A stretch of DNA of 34,273 nt from JALRAP01 sp046302815 (GTDB lineage: Bacteria; Bacteroidota; Bacteroidia; AKYH767-A; OLB10), in the NCBI GenBank assembly GCA_046302815.1, contig JBKCHO010000107.1, positions 1 through 34,273 of the forward strand. Direction: 5' to 3'. Positions 30,258 to 34,273 of the stretch are shown here, in pieces. A model generated the notes under the pieces. The model searched no databases. It had not been told where the DNA came from and saw only the letters and a program-made list of their open reading frames with translations. Positions within the stretch are counted from its first letter, which is position 1, and each line of letters begins with the position of its first letter. The translations under genes and the position numbers were made by a program.

Positions 30258-31679
30258 ATGTTAACCGAATCCCTGATGTTGATGAAGAACGAGCTCCTGC
30301 TGGTGCTCACGCTGTTCATCATACTCGTAGCCAAGATTGCGGAATCGGAAACGGGCGACCTGGAATCGCGCAACAACCGGCTCATGGCCTGGGTGAACGG
30401 ACTGCTGGTGGCCAACCTGCTGGTGTGCTTTGTGCCGGTGGCCGAGGGCGTGCTCTTCGGCGATATGTTTGTGCACAACGACCTGCGCCAGGTGCAGAAA
30501 GGCATTCTGCTGCTGGGTACGGTGGTGGTGTGCTTCACCAACGCCGCATGGATCCGCACCCACAAGCATGCAAATGAGTTTTACATTTTGTTGCTCACCA
30601 CCCTGCTGGGCATGTATTTGATGATCTCATCGAACAACCTGCTCATGTTCTACTTAGGCTTGGAGATGGGCACCATTCCGCTGGCGGCATTGGCCAACTT
30701 CGACCTCGATCGCAAGCGCTCGTCGGAGGCAGCCATGAAAATGATCATGATGTCGGCCTTCGCCTCATGCATCCTGCTCCTGGGATTGTCGTTCGTATAC
30801 GGTCTCACGGGCACGCTGAGCATGGAATTGTTATCGGTAACCTTCGGCACTACGCCCATGCATGTGTTCGCGCTGGTGTTGGTGGTGGCGGGATTCGGAT
30901 TCAAGATATCGGCGGTGCCGTTCCACCTGTGGACGGCCGATGTGTACGAGGGCGCCCCATCGGGCATCACTGCGTATTTGTCGGTAGTATCGAAAGGTGC
31001 GGTACTGTTTGTGATGACCTCGGTGTTATACAACGCCTTTCCGCAGATGGAGCCCGTATGGTACCAGCTGCTGTTTATTTTGGCGGTGGCCACCATGGTG
31101 ATTGGAAACCTGTTCGCCTTGCGGCAGACCAACATCAAGCGGATGCTGGCGTTCTCATCCATTGCGCAAGTAGGATTTATTTTGGTGGGGATGTCGGCGG
31201 CGAGCCCTGCTGGTGCCTCCACGGTGAACTACTTCGTATTGATTTACCTGTTCTCGAACCTGGGAGCTTTTGCGGTGGTGTCGATCATCAGCGCGGCTAC
31301 GGGTCGCGAGCAGATCAGCGATTACAACGGATTGTACAAGTCGAACCCATGGCTCACTTGGGTGATGGCCATCAGTTTATTCTCGTTGGCGGGCATACCG
31401 CCTGCGGCCGGCTTCTTCGCCAAGTTTTTCCTGCTGCTGGCGGGAGCGGCTCGTGACAACTGGCCGTTGCTGATTGTAGCGGCATTGAACATGGTGGTGG
31501 CGTTGTATTACTACCTGGTGGTGATCAAAGCCATGTTCACCGGCACTACCGATCAGCCCATGCCGGCCATCAAGGAGGGCGCGTTCCCGATGGCGGGGAT
31601 GGTAGTGTGCTTGGCGGGTGTGTTGCTGGCGGGCTTGTACGGCGGCGTGTTTGAATACATCAGCAACCTGATATTGTAA
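30258..31679 (+). CDS. nuoN: NADH-quinone oxidoreductase subunit N
   Basis: The protein has 473 residues and is the third antiporter-like subunit. It has FYLGLEMGTIPLAALANFD (helix 5 glutamate), FKISAVPFHLWTADVYEGAPSGITAYLSVVSKGAV (helix 7 lysine and loop) and NIKRMLAFSSIAQVGFILVG, all typical of NuoN. The start ATG 30258 follows 24 bases of A-rich spacer. Six bases after its stop a small unrecognised gene begins, so nuoN is not the operon end. All seven membrane subunits (A, H, J, K, L, M, N) are therefore present and apparently intact. Confidence 0.97.
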   Translation: MLTESLMLMKNELLLVLTLFIILVAKIAESETGDLESRNNRLMAWVNGLLVANLLVCFVPVAEGVLFGDMFVHNDLRQVQKGILLLGTVVVCFTNAAWIRTHKHANEFYILLLTTLLGMYLMISSNNLLMFYLGLEMGTIPLAALANFDLDRKRSSEAAMKMIMMSAFASCILLLGLSFVYGLTGTLSMELLSVTFGTTPMHVFALVLVVAGFGFKISAVPFHLWTADVYEGAPSGITAYLSVVSKGAVLFVMTSVLYNAFPQMEPVWYQLLFILAVATMVIGNLFALRQTNIKRMLAFSSIAQVGFILVGMSAASPAGASTVNYFVLIYLFSNLGAFAVVSIISAATGREQISDYNGLYKSNPWLTWVMAISLFSLAGIPPAAGFFAKFFLLLAGAARDNWPLLIVAALNMVVALYYYLVVIKAMFTGTTDQPMPAIKEGAFPMAGMVVCLAGVLLAGLYGGVFEYISNLIL

Positions 31680-31685
31680 CAACCC

Positions 31686-32057
31686 ATGGCCATTAACAAG
31701 AACCATCCCTTTGAAGAGATAGACGGCATCAAGTGTGCCGTGGTGGAGACGGGCGTGTCGGAAGCACGAAAAAATTTCCTCAAGGATTTATTGGAGTTCA
31801 ACCGTTATCAGGTGGTGGTAGCTGCCGAAGCGGCAAAAGCTCCAGCAGCAGCTCCTGCCGAGGGTGAAGCCCCTGCGGTTGTTACTGAGCCCACACCCAC
31901 CACCTACAAGGTAGGTGTAACGGATGTGACTTTTAACACGGTGAACGCCATTTTTGGTCGTTTGCTGCGCACTCGCGACGGCCGCGTGGTTACCATGGCC
32001 TATTGGCAGCAGCAAGAGAGCGTGTCGAGGGACGATGTTCCGTATTTTAGTAGGTAG
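31686..32057 (+). CDS. Unrecognised 123-residue protein in the complex I operon
   Basis: It begins six bases after nuoN and is GC-rich like the nuo genes, so it is very likely part of the operon. The N-terminal part (about 1-48, FEEIDGIKCAVVETGVSEARKNFLKDLL) looks like a small mixed alpha/beta unit. An Ala/Pro-rich linker follows (about 49-70). The C-terminal part (about 71-123) includes YKVGVTDVTFNTVNAIFGRLLRTRDGRVVTMAYWQQQ and looks like another small domain. There is no signal peptide, no membrane helix and only one Cys (Cys16). I do not recognise the family. Its stop TAG lies inside a TAGTAGG-type repeat, so its extreme C-terminus borders repetitive DNA. A role as a complex I assembly factor or accessory subunit is inference from position alone. 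Confidence 0.7.
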   Translation: MAINKNHPFEEIDGIKCAVVETGVSEARKNFLKDLLEFNRYQVVVAAEAAKAPAAAPAEGEAPAVVTEPTPTTYKVGVTDVTFNTVNAIFGRLLRTRDGRVVTMAYWQQQESVSRDDVPYFSR

Positions 32058-32074
32058 TAGGTGGTAGGTGGTAA
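32048..32074. repeat. TAGTAGG/GTAGGTG tandem repeat at the end of the nuo operon
   Basis: TAGTAGGTAGTAGG is followed by TGGTAGGTGGTAAG, a tandem of 7-base-like units. It starts inside the last codons of the 123-residue gene and includes that gene's stop. Its reverse complement shares CACCTACCACC words with the spacer before nuoH. Confidence 0.55.
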
Positions 32075-32121
32075 GCCGAAGGCGGATAGCAGTAACAGTT
32101 GCAGTTGCAGTAACAGCGTCG

Positions 32122-32190
32122 CCCTGAGCTTGCTTGCGCTGAGCTTGTTTACCCTGAGATTGTTTACCCTGAGCTTGCCGAAGGGTCGAA
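32122..32190. repeat. Four 15-bp CCCTGAGCTTG repeats ending in a REP-like hairpin
   Basis: Four adjacent units start at 32122, 32137, 32152 and 32167, each a version of CCCTGAGCTTGTTTA. The last continues as CCCTGAGCTTGCCGAAGGG (32167-32185), an imperfect hairpin of a type widely seen as a dispersed repeat in bacterial genomes. It may also serve as a weak end of the nuo transcript. Confidence 0.65.
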
Positions 32191-32548
32191 GCCAAAGGAA
32201 GGAAAACCTCAATCAATACTAAACTGAAAAACCCTAAGCTTTGGTTTTTACATGTCTTTATTGACAGAAAATGTCAATGTTTTTATATTACTGGCAAAAA
32301 GACCTAATTAATTATATTTGGGAGAGCAGTAAGCGCAATCATCTTCAACTACCTATTGGAAAATTATCTAACAGCAGGATGAAAATAGCCAAACCGAACG
32401 GACAAAAATTATAGAACTAAATACTTCAAATCTATCTAAGGTGTTTTTTCAAAGAAAAGTAGATTGTGAAATTAATTGTTAATTGAAGTTAATTTAAATA
32501 ATAGCGCATATACGCAAGTTATAGGCTATTAAAACAAAAAGAAAGAAA
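32191..32548. other. AT-rich gene-free stretch before the restriction-modification gene
   Basis: I see no gene here. Base composition drops sharply from the GC-rich nuo genes to AT-rich DNA. It holds a perfect inverted repeat, ATTGACA (32260-32266), GAAAA, TGTCAAT (32272-32278), and a promoter-like box (separate entry). A recombination or insertion boundary in this stretch is plausible, but I find no integrase or flanking attachment repeat. Confidence 0.6.
32313..32320 (+). promoter_or_regulatory. Possible -7 box for the restriction-modification gene
   Basis: TATATTTG matches TAnnTTTG exactly, but no clear TTTG lies 18-21 bases upstream and the start codon is about 230 bases away. In such AT-rich DNA this match may be chance. 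Confidence 0.3.
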
Positions 32549-33004
32549 ATGAAATATAAAGGCGTACACTACGAAGATGAGATAAAAGGGAAAGTAGGCA
32601 GAGATTGGTTTTCAAAATATGACTACACTCGAAAATTAGGGGATATTGATTTTTGTGTATCCCCTTTAAAGCAAGTCAATCCTAAGGATCCTCAATCTTT
32701 TATATGGGCTGAAGCCAAAACAAAAGATTTTGATACCATAGCCATGTTTGCTCAACTAATTATGACTATCGGTCAAGAAAGAACCTTTGACAAATATCTT
32801 CCTCCAACATTTTTAGGTGTGTTTGACTCGAAAAAAATAGTTTTTGTTCCTTACAATGAAATATCAGATATTTTTTATGAAAATGATTTCAATTGGACAA
32901 CAAAAGCATCAAACCATTCAACAAAGGAATTCCTTTACATTAAAAAGAGAATAGAGGGGATTTTAGAGAAAAGCACCCTTGAATTTGATTTTCTTGAAGA
33001 TTAA
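32549..33004 (+). CDS. Nuclease-domain part of a single-chain restriction-modification enzyme, ended by an in-frame TAA
   Basis: It encodes 151 residues from ATG 32549. It resembles the N-terminal PD-(D/E)xK nuclease of type IIG enzymes: GDIDF (Asp34) is followed after 20 residues by WAEAKTK (Glu55-x-Lys57), the expected catalytic spacing, then FAQLIMTIGQE. The frame stops at TAA 33002-33004 but continues open in the same frame for the next 423 codons with methyltransferase motifs. The stop thus lies between the two halves of what appears to be one protein, and a GAA or AAA to TAA change would explain it. Codon use is AT-rich, unlike the nuo genes, which suggests transfer. Alone this fragment has no target-recognition part and is unlikely to be an active specific nuclease. 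Alternatives are a genuine two-gene system or a sequencing error. Confidence 0.7.
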   Translation: MKYKGVHYEDEIKGKVGRDWFSKYDYTRKLGDIDFCVSPLKQVNPKDPQSFIWAEAKTKDFDTIAMFAQLIMTIGQERTFDKYLPPTFLGVFDSKKIVFVPYNEISDIFYENDFNWTTKASNHSTKEFLYIKKRIEGILEKSTLEFDFLED

Positions 33005-34273
33005 AAAGAGCTTAAAACATTTATAAAAAACAACATTTCACAAGCTAACGATGACGTAAAAATTCTAATTGACAAAAATAATTTTGTTCCTATTTATCTC
33101 AGATGGCTGGCCCATATCAAACCTCTAATAGCATTTGATTGGAAAGCTGCACAAAAAAAAGATATTTTGGACGCTGATTTTTTTCTAGCGGATTTGTTCG
33201 TTGATGATAAAGGAACAATGTCAATAAATGATGATACCCCACTAAAAGAAGAACTTTTTATAGTTTTTAAGAACAAGCATTATCAAATTGCAAAAGAGAA
33301 TTTGAAATCATTGTTTAATGCAATTATTGAAATTAAGGACATTGGAAAATATGAAAAGTTCTGGAAAAAATACAGAAGAACGCCACTTCCTGAATTTCAC
33401 CAACATATAATTGAAAGAAGAGAGTTACTTATCCCTCAAGACGTGAGGAAAATAAAAGGCTCTTACTTTACGCCCGAAATATGGGTTGATTTATCTCAAA
33501 AATATATAGCAGAGGTTTTGGGAGAAAATTGGCAAGATGATTATTATGTCTGGGATTGTGCGGCGGGCACAGGTAATCTTTTAGTTGGTTTAACGAATAA
33601 AAAGAAAATTTGGGCTTCTACGATTGACATGGCAGATGTTAATGTAATGAAAGAACGAATTAAAAATGGAGCCAATTTACTTGAAAATCACGTTTTTCAA
33701 TTTGACTTTTTAAATGATGAATTCACTAAACTCCCAAAGGGTTTACAAAAAATAATTAATGATCCTGAGGAAAGTAAAAAGTTAGTCATTTATATCAATC
33801 CACCATATGCTGAGGCAAGCGACATGAGCACGCTAAAGAATAAAAAAGGGAAAGGAGGGGTTGAGCAATCTATGATAAACAAAAAGTACTCCAATTTATT
33901 AGGACAGGGTAATGCTGAACTTTTTGCACAATTTTTTATTCGAATCAATCGAGAAATACCAGGTTCGATTTTAGCGGAATTTTCAACACTTAAAATTTTA
34001 CAAGGGCAACATTTTATTGATTTTAGGAAGAATTTTCATGCTAAACTTAAGAAAACATTTATTGTTCCGGCAAACACATTTGATAATGTAAAAGGAAAAT
34101 TCCCAATTGGTTTTATGATATGGACGTCCGCTAAGAAGGAGGTCTTTAAATCTATAATTGCTGATGTTTATGATGAAAATGGAGACTTCATTCAGAAGAA
34201 AAAATTAACTGCGCTAGAAGATGAAAACTATATAAATGAATGGATTAAACCATTTCGGGCAGAAAAAACAGAT
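33005..34273 (+). pseudogene. Adenine methyltransferase part of the same enzyme, runs off the window
   Basis: This is an open frame of 423 codons directly continuing the preceding frame after its TAA, with no stop up to the window's right edge. It carries the order of a gamma-type N6-adenine methyltransferase: motif X-like GSYFTP at 33458-33475, SAM-binding motif I DCAAGTGN from 33554, and catalytic motif IV NPPY at 33797-33808. These motifs in one chain after an N-terminal nuclease mark a type IIG-like (Eco57I-like) enzyme; the target-recognition domain should lie to the right. No ATG occurs until 33218, with a TTG at 33167, so separate translation would lose the helical linker but could still leave the methyltransferase intact. 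I call it a pseudogene part because the frame is interrupted, but a solitary active methyltransferase is possible. Confidence 0.65.

Noticed and set aside
32122..32190. Possible CRISPR-like array
   Set aside because: The units are 15 bp, directly adjacent, and have no unique spacers; no cas genes are nearby.
32260..32278. ATTGACA-GAAAA-TGTCAAT as a terminator or controller-protein box
   Set aside because: The stem is only 7 bp and AT-rich, with a weak T-run, and no controller gene is visible; I report it only as part of the gene-free stretch.
33002..33004. Frameshift as the cause of the split restriction-modification gene
   Set aside because: The frame on both sides of the TAA is the same, so a substitution, not an insertion or deletion, is required.
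1..34273. tRNA, rRNA, insertion sequences, integrases or attachment sites
   Set aside because: I found no cloverleaf-like sequence, no rRNA-like stretch and no transposase or integrase motif on either strand by reading; a dedicated search was not possible.

Overview
The window looks like a chromosomal piece of a Bacteroidota bacterium, most likely from the Flavobacteriales/Chitinophagales side; I cannot place it more finely. Reasons: exported proteins with type IX secretion (T9SS) C-terminal signals of both kinds (Por-type and CHU_C/gliding type), SprB repeats, PKD, GEVED and DUF4397 domains, start codons without clear Shine-Dalgarno sequences, and several promoters matching the Bacteroidota pattern TTTG-N18-21-TAnnTTTG.

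Layout. (1) 1-4122, minus strand: three exported-protein genes, the last a giant GEVED/BNR-associated protein cut by the left edge. (2) 4300-12477, plus strand: a strong promoter, a 1814-residue SprB-repeat adhesin-like protein and a triple-DUF4397 surface protein, each followed by an inverted-repeat terminator. (3) 12476-16618, minus strand: an MbnP-like lipoprotein translationally coupled to an outer-membrane barrel candidate, with an operator-like perfect inverted repeat in front; a secreted NUC1-type nuclease; and lpxK. (4) 16693-21690, plus strand: Nif3-like protein with its zinc-ribbon coiled-coil partner, a terminator, then a TPR-like exported protein, an O-methyltransferase and a ferredoxin-NADP reductase-like flavoprotein in close order. 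(5) 21787-32057, plus strand: a complex I operon with its own promoter, in the order A-B-C-D-H-I-J-K-L-M-N, followed by an unrecognised 123-residue gene. nuoE, nuoF and nuoG, which in 14-subunit operons lie between nuoD and nuoH, are absent, and that junction instead holds a 115-bp spacer of short repeats. (6) 32058-34273: a repeat-rich, then AT-rich stretch leading into a restriction-modification gene whose nuclease and methyltransferase parts are separated by one in-frame TAA; it runs off the right edge.

How the parts work together. The complex I genes give the complete membrane arm (A, H, J, K, L, M, N) and the quinone-reducing connecting module (B, C, D, I), but no NADH-oxidising module, so the complex either takes electrons from another donor or gets NuoEFG from elsewhere in the genome. 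The left third is a group of cell-surface T9SS cargo genes. The nuclease, MbnP-like lipoprotein and barrel are envelope proteins. The right end is probably acquired DNA with a decayed or split defence gene. I saw no tRNA, rRNA, CRISPR array, transposase or integrase.
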